A stretch of DNA of 64,000 nucleotides from positions 62,001 through 126,000 of the forward strand of contig CAWIMC010000018.1 in the NCBI GenBank assembly GCA_963837005.1, given 5' to 3'. The notes under the pieces were generated by a model. That model was not told where the DNA came from. It ran no database searches and saw nothing but the letters and a program-made list of their open reading frames with translations. Below are positions 1-8,527 of this stretch, in pieces. The stretch comes from CALDTK01 sp963837005 (GTDB taxonomy: Bacteria > Bacteroidota > Bacteroidia > Chitinophagales > Saprospiraceae). The position numbers were made by a program, and so were the translations under genes. Position 1 is the stretch's first letter, and each line of letters begins with the position of its first letter.

Positions 1-2
1 CG

Positions 3-1016
3 GACTTCGGCCTCGAGGCGGCGTACTACCCGAGCGGCTGGTTTTCGATCGGGGCGGGCGGCGGCGTTGCGTATACGCGCTCACGAGGACCGGGGAGCGA
101 CCCGTTCGGCCGCCCCATGCCGGCCCCGACCTTCACCGGCACGCTCGTCCCCCAGAGCTTCGGGTTCGCCAATCTCGCCTTGGAAGCTTATGCGGGTCTC
201 GTCACGCTACGGGTAGCGCCGTACGTGTCGCTCACCGACATCTACGATCCGGAGGTCCGACGCTTTATCATCAACGGGCAGCCCAATCAGCAACGAGGCA
301 ACTGGCTCGGCCTCAACGCGACAGTGATGGTAAGGGCGCCTTTCGGCAAAACCCGCTACGGCGCTCCGATCACGTTCGACTCTTTGCTCGACCGAACGAC
401 CGGGGGCCTGGCGGACAGGATGCCGCGCTGGGGAGTTGGCTTTAGCGGGAGTGTCTCCGCTCCGATCGCGACACTCGGGGCCAGCCCCCGTGACGGCCAC
501 TCCCCCGGGCCGGCGCAACAGCGATTTGCCCTTCAGTTTACCTACGCCCTCGACGACGACTGGCGACTGCGCGGGAGCCTCGGCATCAATCGCCTCCGCA
601 GCTACACCGATCTAAGCACCGAGGAGCAGCTCACCTCGCCACAGAGCGTGACCAACTTCAAGGGTGTCGATCTCATGGTCGGCGCCGAACGGCGTGTGTG
701 GCGCGAGCTCTACGTCGCGGCGGATTTTGGGCCGCTCAATCGCTTCAATCGGTTTACCTCCCCGGTCGACCAGGATGGCTTCGACGGACGCTTTGGCAGT
801 GCTGGCGACCATCCGCTCGCCCAGGTCATCTGGTACAGCAACACGCAGGCCTTCTGGCAAACCACCGACCGCCTTCGCCTCGGCGCACAGGTCGGCTTTA
901 CGCTCAACGACGCTCACGGCTCGGAGCCGGACCAGCGCATTCAACCCGCCCGAGATCGCGACGGGCGCTGGCTCAGCCTCGGAGCGACGGCTAGCTATTT
1001 GGTGCTGAAAGGCTAG
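3..1016 (+). CDS. Outer-membrane beta-barrel-like protein, 5' end outside the window
   Basis: The window opens inside this gene, in frame from base 3 to a TAG at 1014. About 337 residues are visible. They are rich in alternating aromatic and polar residues (for example EAAYYPSGWFSIGAGGG, then short strands ending in arginine-rich turns), as in Bacteroidota outer-membrane barrels. The protein is clearly a paralogue of the next gene: both share the order AYYPS..W, QSFGF/QDFGF, a YAG.VT.RVAP strand, and MVRAPFG followed by a lysine or arginine. No enzymatic motif is visible. The function is unknown; a porin-like or assembly role is inference. The pair is probably one operon, since only about 57 bases separate them. 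Confidence 0.75.
   Translation, partial: DFGLEAAYYPSGWFSIGAGGGVAYTRSRGPGSDPFGRPMPAPTFTGTLVPQSFGFANLALEAYAGLVTLRVAPYVSLTDIYDPEVRRFIINGQPNQQRGNWLGLNATVMVRAPFGKTRYGAPITFDSLLDRTTGGLADRMPRWGVGFSGSVSAPIATLGASPRDGHSPGPAQQRFALQFTYALDDDWRLRGSLGINRLRSYTDLSTEEQLTSPQSVTNFKGVDLMVGAERRVWRELYVAADFGPLNRFNRFTSPVDQDGFDGRFGSAGDHPLAQVIWYSNTQAFWQTTDRLRLGAQVGFTLNDAHGSEPDQRIQPARDRDGRWLSLGATASYLVLKG
338..352 (-). repeat. GTTTT-hairpin element, copy 1
   Basis: Stem GCC/GGC, loop GAAA. Read by the barrel gene as P-F-G-K-T. Confidence 0.88.
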
Positions 1017-1073
1017 ATGTTAAATGTATACGGACACTGCGCTGACATCCGAGTGCACACGTTTGAAATCCCA

Positions 1074-2396
1074 ATGAAACTACAATACCGCCTGCTCGCG
1101 CTTGCCGCCGTCCTCAGTTTTGGCGCAAGCCTCGCCTCCGCACAAGTCGAACTCTCCTTTGGATACGGGGCGACCGCCAACCGGCTCACGCTCCGGGACA
1201 ATGGCCAGCAGGCGGTCGCCTTCGACTCTCGGGGTTTTACGCGAGTAGCGGGCACCATGACCGCCACCTATCGCCCGAGCGCGCAGTACGGGATCCGCGC
1301 CGTAGGGACCTTTGGTAGTCGGGCCGTCAACGCTGCGCTTGTCGGACCGCAAGCCCAAATCATCAAGCCGTCGGCCAACTTTTACGACCTTGGCCTGGAG
1401 GTCGCCTACTACCCGAGTCCTTGGTGGTCGGTGGGCGTAGGCGGGGGCTATGCTTCTAATAATCTGAGGCGCTTTTTCGGCTCCCCACCGAGCAACCCTA
1501 CTTTTATCCGCCAGCTGACATTGCTCGCGCCGCAGGACTTCGGCTTCGCCACGCTCGCGCTGGAGTACTACGCCGGCATCGTGACCTTTCGGGTGGCCCC
1601 GAACCTATCCATCGGCCGTGTCTACAGCGAGGGGCTCGTCTCGACCAACAGCAATGGCCAGCCGCTACCCAATCCGCAGGGGGCCTGGCTCGGCATCAAC
1701 GCGACCTTGATGGTGAGGGCGCCTTTCGGCAGAACGGAGTACGGCCCGGACATCTCCTTCGACTCGCTGCTCAACCGCGTCACGACACCCGTGACGAGTC
1801 GACTCCCAGGCTGGTCGTTCGGACCATACGGCCAGATCGAATCGACGGGTCTTACCGTCGAGAGCAAACTCAATACCTACAGCGCCCAGCCGACCCGTAT
1901 CCGCGCCGGCGCGCTGGCTACCTACCGCCTCAACGACAACTGGGACCTGCGTGTCTCGGCGGGCTACGCGAGCCTGGGCTGGTCGACGACCCTCGATAGT
2001 CTCCAGCAGACGCTCGTGGCTCAGACCTCCTACCGCAGCGAAGGCTTCGACTTGCTCTTAGGTGCGGAGCGCAAACTATGGCGCAACATCTACATCGGCG
2101 CAGAGGCCGGACCGATGGTCGTCACTTCACGCAGAGAGCCTAGCTCTGGCAGTAGCTTGTTTACGTCTACGGCGCCGCTGGCCGCACAGGCCCCGCTGGC
2201 CGATGTGATTCTGTTTGGTCAGGGCTCGCTCACCTGGCGTGCCGGACCGCGCCTACGCGTCGGTGGGCACTTGTCGTACACGCTTTCCAATCCGAACGGC
2301 AAGGAGGTCGACACCCGGGTGGACCCGCCGCTTAGGCGCGACGAGCGCTGGTTTGGAGTGGGCGTACACGCTGGCTGGATGATCGTGCGGGGCTAG
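1074..2396 (+). CDS. Outer-membrane beta-barrel-like protein, tandem paralogue
   Basis: A 440-residue protein. The ATG at 1074 is chosen over an in-frame ATG at 1017 because it gives a clean signal peptide (MKLQYRLLALAAVL, then ASLASAQ with cleavage before QVELSF). The mature part repeats the plan of the upstream paralogue: YGATANR start, AYYPSPWWSVGVGGG, DFGFATLALEYYAG, MVRAPFG, a long loop, then FDLLLGAERKLWRNIYIGAE and a C-terminal strand ending in W-M-I-V-R-G. This is consistent with an outer-membrane barrel of the OmpW/PorT-like size class. The two paralogues have diverged most in the loops. No partner or substrate can be named. Confidence 0.8.
   Translation: MKLQYRLLALAAVLSFGASLASAQVELSFGYGATANRLTLRDNGQQAVAFDSRGFTRVAGTMTATYRPSAQYGIRAVGTFGSRAVNAALVGPQAQIIKPSANFYDLGLEVAYYPSPWWSVGVGGGYASNNLRRFFGSPPSNPTFIRQLTLLAPQDFGFATLALEYYAGIVTFRVAPNLSIGRVYSEGLVSTNSNGQPLPNPQGAWLGINATLMVRAPFGRTEYGPDISFDSLLNRVTTPVTSRLPGWSFGPYGQIESTGLTVESKLNTYSAQPTRIRAGALATYRLNDNWDLRVSAGYASLGWSTTLDSLQQTLVAQTSYRSEGFDLLLGAERKLWRNIYIGAEAGPMVVTSRREPSSGSSLFTSTAPLAAQAPLADVILFGQGSLTWRAGPRLRVGGHLSYTLSNPNGKEVDTRVDPPLRRDERWFGVGVHAGWMIVRG
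1117..1131 (+). repeat. GTTTT-hairpin element, copy 2
   Basis: Stem GGC/GCC, loop GCAA. Lies in the signal peptide, read as S-F-G-A-S. Confidence 0.88.
1721..1735 (-). repeat. GTTTT-hairpin element, imperfect
   Basis: Stem GCC/GGC and loop GAAA intact, but the leader is GTTCT. This is the position equivalent to copy 1 in the paralogous gene, so the element predates the duplication or the paralogues share it by descent. Confidence 0.6.
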
Positions 2397-2436
2397 GCAC
2401 CGGGCCTGGTGGAGATCGAGTCCGGCATCTTCGAGT

Positions 2437-2456
2437 AAGTTAAGCTCGCTTAACTT
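2437..2456. promoter_or_regulatory. Perfect palindrome, likely metalloregulator operator
   Basis: AAGTTAAGC-TC-GCTTAACTT is a perfect 9-bp inverted repeat with a 2-base spacer. It ends 9 bases before the start codon of the metal-binding protein gene. Size, symmetry and AT-rich half sites resemble operators of DtxR/MntR-type manganese or iron repressors. The identity of the regulator is inference. Confidence 0.6.
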
Positions 2457-2465
2457 CGCGGCCGC

Positions 2466-3524
2466 ATGGTCACTAACCGAAGGCTGTATACGGTGCTGGT
2501 GCTGGTTTTGGCGCAAGCCACCTCGCTAACCACCGGCCTGGCGCAGGACGTTCTGGCGAAAGCCGATGCCCGTCCCCTCGTCGTCTCTACGGCCTCCATT
2601 TTTGCGGATATGGCCGAGGTCATTGGTGGAGACGCCATCCGCGTGGAGTCCATCGTCCCGCTCGGTGGCGACCCGCACACCTACGAGGCGACGCCGGCGG
2701 CCGCGGCTCTGGTTACTTCGGCCAAGCTCATTCTGCGCAATGGACTCACCTTCGAGGGCTGGCTCAACGAACTGATCCGTTACGCTGGCACGTCGGCGCC
2801 CGTGACGCTGATCACGAAGGGCATTGCCCCCCTCGGCTCGATCAGCTACGCCGGCTCCGAGGACCCGCACGCCTGGATGGATGCCCAGAACGGACTGCTG
2901 TACGCGAAAAACATCTACGAGGCCCTAGCGGTGACCTTCCCGGAGTACGCCGATCAGTTCGAGTTCAACTACAACATTTACCGCGGCGAGATCAGCGAGG
3001 TGGACGCCTGGATCAGGGATACGATTGTCACAATACCCGCAGACCAGCGCGTCTTGATCACCTCGCACGACGCCTTTCAGTACTATGGCCGGGCGTACGG
3101 CCTGCGGCTAGAGGCGATCCTCGGCACGAGTACGGACGCCGACGCCCAGACGAGTGACGTGGCCCGCGTCATCGCCATGATTCGCGAGAATGGCGTCCCG
3201 GCCGTCTTCGTGGAGTCGACCATCAATCCGCGGATGATCCGCCAGATCGCCGACGACACCGGTGCCCGCGTGGGCGGGAGTCTGTTCAGTGACTCGATCG
3301 GCGATGCCGACAGCGAGGCCCCAACCTACCTCGACATGCTCCGGCACAATACCCGCACCATCGTCCGTGGCTTGGCCTCGAACGCCGATCGCGCACAGGC
3401 GGGTCTCGCCGACGCCGACGATGGCTTTGCTGAAGAAAAGGGCTCGGTACCGCTCTTGGTCCTCACGCTGCTCGGGGTCTTTGCGCTGGGGTCTGCAATT
3501 ATGTTTCGCTATGGCCAACGTTAG
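2466..3524 (+). CDS. Metal ABC transporter substrate-binding protein (TroA/MntA/ZnuA family)
   Basis: A 352-residue cluster 9 binding protein that would capture Mn, Zn or Fe outside the inner membrane. Metal ligands expected for the family are visible: His71 in GGDPHTYE, His135 in DPHAWMD, an acidic residue in the VFVESTINP segment, and Asp276 in FSDSIG. An N-terminal hydrophobic signal peptide ends near GLAQ. Unusually, the C-terminus carries a hydrophobic segment (PLLVLTLLGVFALGSAIMF), so the protein may be membrane-anchored at its C-terminus. The absence of a His-rich loop between the first two histidines favours Mn/Fe over Zn; this is inference. The gene overlaps the ATPase gene by 14 bases. 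Confidence 0.88.
   Translation: MVTNRRLYTVLVLVLAQATSLTTGLAQDVLAKADARPLVVSTASIFADMAEVIGGDAIRVESIVPLGGDPHTYEATPAAAALVTSAKLILRNGLTFEGWLNELIRYAGTSAPVTLITKGIAPLGSISYAGSEDPHAWMDAQNGLLYAKNIYEALAVTFPEYADQFEFNYNIYRGEISEVDAWIRDTIVTIPADQRVLITSHDAFQYYGRAYGLRLEAILGTSTDADAQTSDVARVIAMIRENGVPAVFVESTINPRMIRQIADDTGARVGGSLFSDSIGDADSEAPTYLDMLRHNTRTIVRGLASNADRAQAGLADADDGFAEEKGSVPLLVLTLLGVFALGSAIMFRYGQR
2505..2519 (+). repeat. GTTTT-hairpin element, copy 3
   Basis: Stem GGC/GCC, loop GCAA. In the signal peptide, read as V-L-A-Q-A. Confidence 0.88.
2550..2564 (+). repeat. GTTTT-hairpin element, imperfect
   Basis: Stem GGC/GCC, loop GAAA, leader GTTCT. Only 30 bases after copy 3, read as V-L-A-K-A just past the signal peptide. 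Confidence 0.65.
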
Positions 3525-4293
3525 TCCGCTCGCCAAGGCTGCTCCCGGCATCGGTACGCCCGCGATCCAGGTCGAGGCCCTCAACGTGTCGTACGACCGC
3601 AAGCGCGTGCTCACGGCGGTGTATCTCACGCTCGAGCACGGCTACGTGTACGGCTTGCTAGGTCCGAATGGCGCCGGCAAATCAACGCTCGTCAAGGCGA
3701 TCCAGGGACTCATCGACACAGATACCGGTCGCGTCGAGATCAACGGCCAGGACCCGAAGCGCCAGCACAAGGAGGTAGTCTACGTGCCGCAGCGCGACGA
3801 TGTCGACTGGACCTTCCCGGCCACGGTGTACGACGTAGTCAAGATGGGGCGCTTTCCGCACGTGGGTTTGATGCGCGGCTTTCGCCAAAACGACCGAGAC
3901 GCCATCGAGCACGCCCTGGACAAACTCGGGATCGAGGCGCTGCGCGATCGCCAGATCGGACAACTCTCCGGGGGCCAGCAACAGCGGGTCTTTCTGGCGA
4001 GGGCCATGGCGCAAGAAGCCGACATCTGGCTCCTCGACGAACCTTTCGTCGGCGTCGACGCCACCACGGAGGCCAATATCATGGACATCCTCCGCGGGCT
4101 CGCCGCCGAAGGCCGTACGATCGTAGTGATTCACCACGACCTGTCGAGCGTCAAGGCTTACTTCGACCGCGTCATTCTACTCAATCAGCGCATCGTGGCC
4201 TACGGCCCTACTGAAGAGGTGTTTACCGAGCAGCGAGTGTCGGAGACCTACGGGAGTCCAACGGCAATTCAGCACGACACGAATCTTTTGTAA
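3511..4293 (+). CDS. Metal ABC transporter ATP-binding protein
   Basis: A 260-residue ATPase. The ATG at 3511 (MANVSPLAKAA) lies inside the end of the binding-protein gene, so the two are translationally coupled. The order is Walker A GPNGAGKST, Q-loop in YVPQRDDVDW, signature LSGGQQQR, Walker B IWLLDEPF, D-loop GVDA and H-loop IHHDLS. The sequence is closest to the MntB/TroB/ZnuC group. It should power uptake of the metal bound by the upstream protein. The ABC-3 permease expected next is absent; the following gene is on the other strand. Confidence 0.92.
   Translation: MANVSPLAKAAPGIGTPAIQVEALNVSYDRKRVLTAVYLTLEHGYVYGLLGPNGAGKSTLVKAIQGLIDTDTGRVEINGQDPKRQHKEVVYVPQRDDVDWTFPATVYDVVKMGRFPHVGLMRGFRQNDRDAIEHALDKLGIEALRDRQIGQLSGGQQQRVFLARAMAQEADIWLLDEPFVGVDATTEANIMDILRGLAAEGRTIVVIHHDLSSVKAYFDRVILLNQRIVAYGPTEEVFTEQRVSETYGSPTAIQHDTNLL
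3877..3891 (-). repeat. GTTTT-hairpin element, copy 4
   Basis: Stem GGC/GCC, loop GAAA. Read by the ATPase gene as G-F-R-Q-N. Confidence 0.88.
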
Positions 4294-4346
4294 GGGGCCG
4301 TGTGCCTTGTGCCTCGTAGGCTGTATGCCTCAGTGGTGAAAGGCGG

Positions 4347-6680
4347 CTAATCAACAACGACCAGCAGCTGCCGCGCCTGCCCAACGACTACTACATACAT
4401 ACCAGCAGCAGCATCGATCTGCGCGGCCATCGTCGTCGCACTTTCGCGATAGATCTCCCGTAGTGGAACACGCTGGCCCGTGACAGACCAGAGTTGCACC
4501 GCCACTTCGCCAAAACCGTCTGCCTCGTCGAGCGTGAAGCGAAGCAGGTTGCCCGAACGGATAGGGTTAGGATACGTGTGCAGCTCACTAAGGGATGGCC
4601 GGGCGGGCAGCGTCGACGTGGAGCTCGTACATACCTGCGGCACGAGGACCGCCACAGCGGTAGCGCAGGTAGGGTCGCTCACTTTGGTAACTACAAACCG
4701 CAGTCGGCCTTGCTCATCAGTGACGGCTTCCGATTCGGTGACGACCACTCGATAGGGGGTGCGGGCGAGCCAGTTGGTCCCCGCGGGTATGCCAGGGCCA
4801 GAGATGGTAAGCGCAGAGGGCTTAGCGTCCCGCGCGCGCAGCGAAAAGACAGCCCCGAAGGCGTCGACCAAGCAATCAACCTCACCAGCCTCTGCACTCA
4901 AGACGCAGTCACGAGCGCGATTGCCAAAAAATAGTCTCGCCTCATCGTCCTCGGTGACGATGCCGGAGGTACCGTTGTTCGAGCGGCTGTCCTCATCGCG
5001 GGATTGTACGTCCGAGATCTGCGCCCAGAGCGTAATCGAATCTGCGTAGTTGCGCACGAAATAGCTGAACTCTAGCACGGCACTGTCTCCCGGGGGGACG
5101 CGGGGAACGCTCCAGGTCGCCTGGTCGATGTTAAACGCGATCGTTGCGTCGGCGATCGTGCTTTGCCCACCGATGAAGTTAAGGCCCATCGGGGTAGGCA
5201 TCGTAACGTCTGTGCTTCGCAAGGTGCTGAGTCCTTCGTTGTAGAGCGTCAGCGTCGCGGCGAGTTGGCCATTCGTACTAAGGGTTTGCTGGGCGCTCGC
5301 GAGCGTAATGCGAGCATCGGGCAGGTTGCCCACGTCACCGTCGCCCCGCACGAAGGAGTAGTCGTGAAACGTGAGGACGCCCGGTCCGGCGGCGCTGTGG
5401 ACGTAGTCGGGCGCGGGTCCGCTGTGGCTCAGGTAGGTAATGCCCGTGGCGGCGGTAACGTTTTCGGCGAAGGTGAGCACGAGGCGGTCCCCGTCGACGC
5501 GACCGCCGTTCGGGCGGAAGCCAGGGCCTTCGGCACGGAACTCCGGGTAGGGATTCCCCGTCGTGGCGAGTCCGGCACCGTGGGTATTAAACCAGACGCT
5601 GATCTCGCGCAGCCCGGTGATCCGTGCGCTGTCGACATCTGGTGGCAATACCTGCGCCGAGCCGACGGATCCGTTCTCACGGTAAATAATCATCTCCGCC
5701 ATGCGCGTCCCGAGTACGTCATAGCCGCCATCGCCGAAGTAGTGACACCCGTCGGTGAGGTGCTTCGCGTTCATGGTGGACATCAGGTCGAAGTCCTCCC
5801 GCTCGGCGCTGAGTTGGCGCTGCCCCTCCATGACGTTAGGCCTGGTCGCAGAACAGGAGAAGGTCCGCGTCTGGAAAGCATAGTAGCGCGGGATCCCGAA
5901 GTCGGCCTGGTACTCATCAAAGAGGGCATCGAGTTCGCGGCGGTAGCGCTCGGCGAAATACGAGAAGGCATCCGTCTCCCCCTGGAACCAGATTAGCCCG
6001 CGCACGCGGCCGTCGACATCGTACTTGCGGAGGGTGTCCTGCGCGGCCTCGAAATTACCGTCGACCGCGAGATGATCTTTTCGGAAAAAGTCGATCCCCT
6101 GGGCACCGACGGCGAAGTTGAAGGCCGCAACCGGCACGTCTCGCTGCGCACTGAGTTCGCGCGCCGTTCGCCCCATCCACATGCCGGCCCGCGTAAACTG
6201 CATCTGCGCCCATCCCACGCCGAGGTAGCGCGGCCCGCGGAGGAAGCTGTCGCGGTCGGCTTCGCGGATGACGACGAGACCCTCGGCGTTGCTCTGGCCA
6301 TTCACCATGTATACGTCTCCGGCCACGAGGTACTGGGCCGTTGCTCGGATCGCGCCATCGATCGTGACCTGGAGCGTGTGATTGGCGCGAGTGACGGGGA
6401 TGTTAATCGCGAGGTCGAAGGATGTCGTGTCGTTTACGTACGCGAGCACCTGGCTTACGGAGTCAACGAGTTTAGTCCCCTGGAGCAGTTTTGCCGAAAG
6501 GCGCCGCCCCGTAGTCGCCCCCGTCACCCTGCCCTTTACATGGTACACCGCCGTGCGCTCATCGCCGACCCTCGGGACGAGCTGGAAGTCCTGTGGAAAC
6601 GACGTAAAGGTGATTTGTGCGACGGCATTTTGTAGAAAAACCGTGAGGCAGCACAACAACACAAGTAAAACACGCCTCAT
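4347..6680 (-). CDS. Secreted SGNH-type sialate O-acetylesterase-like protein with type IX sorting domain
   Basis: A 777-residue exported protein. A signal peptide (MRRVLLVLLCCLTVFLQ, cleavage near AVAQ) is followed by a beta domain and then a SASA-type esterase domain with GQSNAEG (nucleophile Ser), WFQGETD and a D-G-C-H triad end (TDGCHYFGDGGYD). After that come a CARDB-like domain (ARITLASAQQTLSTNGQ) and a C-terminal type A sorting domain (TYPNPIRSGNLLRFTL, final strand MYVVVVGQARQLLVVVD). By family it would de-acetylate carbohydrates or similar esters outside the cell. The sorting domain ties it to the type IX system that SprA belongs to. Confidence 0.85.
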   Translation of the reverse strand: MRRVLLVLLCCLTVFLQNAVAQITFTSFPQDFQLVPRVGDERTAVYHVKGRVTGATTGRRLSAKLLQGTKLVDSVSQVLAYVNDTTSFDLAINIPVTRANHTLQVTIDGAIRATAQYLVAGDVYMVNGQSNAEGLVVIREADRDSFLRGPRYLGVGWAQMQFTRAGMWMGRTARELSAQRDVPVAAFNFAVGAQGIDFFRKDHLAVDGNFEAAQDTLRKYDVDGRVRGLIWFQGETDAFSYFAERYRRELDALFDEYQADFGIPRYYAFQTRTFSCSATRPNVMEGQRQLSAEREDFDLMSTMNAKHLTDGCHYFGDGGYDVLGTRMAEMIIYRENGSVGSAQVLPPDVDSARITGLREISVWFNTHGAGLATTGNPYPEFRAEGPGFRPNGGRVDGDRLVLTFAENVTAATGITYLSHSGPAPDYVHSAAGPGVLTFHDYSFVRGDGDVGNLPDARITLASAQQTLSTNGQLAATLTLYNEGLSTLRSTDVTMPTPMGLNFIGGQSTIADATIAFNIDQATWSVPRVPPGDSAVLEFSYFVRNYADSITLWAQISDVQSRDEDSRSNNGTSGIVTEDDEARLFFGNRARDCVLSAEAGEVDCLVDAFGAVFSLRARDAKPSALTISGPGIPAGTNWLARTPYRVVVTESEAVTDEQGRLRFVVTKVSDPTCATAVAVLVPQVCTSSTSTLPARPSLSELHTYPNPIRSGNLLRFTLDEADGFGEVAVQLWSVTGQRVPLREIYRESATTMAAQIDAAAGMYVVVVGQARQLLVVVD
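6488..6502 (+). repeat. GTTTT-hairpin element, copy 5
   Basis: Stem GCC/GGC, loop GAAA. Antisense to the esterase gene, whose codons read L-S-A-K-L. Confidence 0.88.
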
Positions 6681-6756
6681 AAGCTTATGGTAATGCCCGC
6701 CAACTCCACAATTAGCACGCTGTAAAGATACTCCTGTGAGCCCCGGCAGCTCGAAG

Positions 6757-7575
6757 TTACGTGACCAACCTGTATGGGTTAGGCCTTTTGCGCGCTACTT
6801 CGCCAAGCGAAGACATAATCGCGGGACGCGCCATGTCTAGTGCGTTGAAGTGCACGCCGCCCGTCTGGTGAAAGGCGATGTTCGGCGCGTAGCGTTGCGC
6901 TTGCGTTGCCATGCCTCCTGAGGGGATGACGCGGTCTTCACTGGCCCCGAACAGGTGCGTTGGCCAGGGGTGGTGCTCCCAGTTGCGCAGCGTCTGCTTT
7001 GTAGTGTCGATCCAACCGACGTACGGCAGGTAGTAGCCCACGAAGTCCCAGCCGACGTGCTGGTCGACGAGCTTCGCGAAATCCCGGACGGCGGGATTGC
7101 CAAGTTGTGCCGCGATCGGGCCGAGCATCGCCGCTCCTCCGCGAGCGAAGTTTTTCAAGACCCAGAGCCTGCGCTGCGCAGGGATAGCGCGGATGGCCGG
7201 CCACGGGATTCGGCTCCACTGCACGGGCGCAACGTAGGCCGCGAAATCGGGCGCGGCGTAACGCTCTGGTGCTGCGGCAATCGCGTTGGCCACCGCCGTT
7301 GCCGGAGCGCCCCCGAAGCTGAACGCCAGCAGGGCCCGCGCGGGCGCCTCTCGCCAGAGGGCGTCGATCTGAGGGAGGAGCGTATCGAGCGTCCACGGAT
7401 CAGCCGGGTCACGGTTGACAGGAAACTCAATCACCCCAAGACGCCAACCAGGGGGCCGCATCCTACGCCAGGGATCGAGGCGGTGCCCAAAACCCGTGAA
7501 GGCGAGGGCGGTAGGTACGGACGGCGGACCAGGTTGGACCCACTCGACGCGCAAAATTGGGGAAGTAGCTTGCAT
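6757..7575 (-). CDS. Alpha/beta hydrolase family protein
   Basis: A 272-residue protein from the ATG at 7575. A longer in-frame start at 7626 adds 17 residues without homology value. A nucleophile elbow is seen in FSFGGAP. A likely catalytic Asp lies in GASEDRVIP and a His in GGVHFNAL near the C-terminus. The N-terminus TALAFTGFGHRLDPW fits the first strand and oxyanion region. No lid domain or lipase signature points to a substrate, so the reaction is not assigned. There is no signal peptide, so it is probably cytoplasmic. It is divergent from the DUF547 gene. Confidence 0.7.
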   Translation of the reverse strand: MQATSPILRVEWVQPGPPSVPTALAFTGFGHRLDPWRRMRPPGWRLGVIEFPVNRDPADPWTLDTLLPQIDALWREAPARALLAFSFGGAPATAVANAIAAAPERYAAPDFAAYVAPVQWSRIPWPAIRAIPAQRRLWVLKNFARGGAAMLGPIAAQLGNPAVRDFAKLVDQHVGWDFVGYYLPYVGWIDTTKQTLRNWEHHPWPTHLFGASEDRVIPSGGMATQAQRYAPNIAFHQTGGVHFNALDMARPAIMSSLGEVARKRPNPYRLVT

Positions 7576-7710
7576 GGCGGCAACACCAACGCAAGGACGC
7601 GCCGTCTGGATGTCAACTACCCGCACCTAACCTAAACGCCGTTACGTCGTTGCTACACCCGGAGATTCGCAGGCAGCGCCCGGCGGTCTCCACCTCTCGA
7701 ACCTCCACGT

Positions 7711-8485
7711 ATGAAGATTTTCCTAGCCCTCGTCTTTACCGCCCTTGTGGGTGTCCCTACCTGCCGCGTCGACGACGTAAAATCGGACTCGAAGCCCGTG
7801 ACACACGAGCTGTGGACCGCCGAGCTCCAGAAGTACGTCACCGATGAGGGCTGGGTCGACTACGCCGCCTGGGACAAGGACACTACCCAACTCGTTAAGT
7901 ACCTCGACCTCCTGGAAACCCACCACCCCAATGACGCCAACTGGAGCGAGGACGAGCAGCTCGCCTACTGGATCAATGCCTACAACGCCTACACCGTCAA
8001 GCTCATCCTCGACAACTGGCCGCTGGAGAGCATCAAGGACATCCGCCCCAACGGGACCGGTTTTATCAACTCGGTGTGGGACGTCAAATTTATCGAGATC
8101 GAGGGCCACAAGTACGACCTCAACAACATCGAGCACGGCATCATCCGCCCGAAGTTCGAGGACAACCGCATCCATGTGGCGGTCAACTGCGCGAGTGTGT
8201 CGTGCCCGCCCCTCATCAACGAAGCCTTTACCGCCGAGCGGCTAGACGAGCAACTCGACGCGGCTGTGACCGCCTTTCTGGAAGGTCCGCGCAACGAACT
8301 CGTCGAGGGCCGGCAGCCCAAGATCTCCAGCATCTTCAAGTGGTACAGCAAAGACTTTGAGTGGAAGGGCGGGAGCTTAGAGAAGTTCGTCGAGACAGCA
8401 CAGCGGGTATGCACTGCCTTCCGGCAAAACCTTCGAGTACCTGGACTACGATTGGGGGGTGAATTCGCAGCAGGCCAACTTGTAG
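7711..8485 (+). CDS. DUF547 family exported protein, frame-shifted near its C-terminus
   Basis: Starts at ATG 7711 with an N-terminal hydrophobic stretch (MKIFLALVFTALVGV). The DUF547 core is clear: LAYWINAYNAYTVKLI, then NIEHGIIRP and HVAVNCASVSCPPL. Up to about base 8409 the frame reads ...FVETAQRV. The family C-terminus (ALPSGKTFEYLDYDWGVN, then SQQANL and TAG at 8483) continues in the next frame, so one extra base appears between 8404 and 8413. Without the shift the frame runs on to 8541 with no family similarity. It could be a sequence error or a recent mutation. DUF547 has no agreed function; Cys residues near the core are conserved in the family. Confidence 0.82.
8416..8430 (-). repeat. 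GTTTT-hairpin element, copy 6
   Basis: Stem GCC/GGC, loop GGAA. Lies 3-12 bases after the apparent frame shift; read as P-S-G-K-T in the restored frame. Confidence 0.88.
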
Positions 8486-8527
8486 GCTCGATAGCCTTCA
8501 CGCTCGGTCGCTCTACCTTTGCGACAC

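Noticed and set aside
5163..5996. Long open frames opposite the esterase, sprA, FtsH and mqnC genes
   Set aside because: They lie antisense to genes with strong family motifs, lack any motif of their own and follow from the high GC content.
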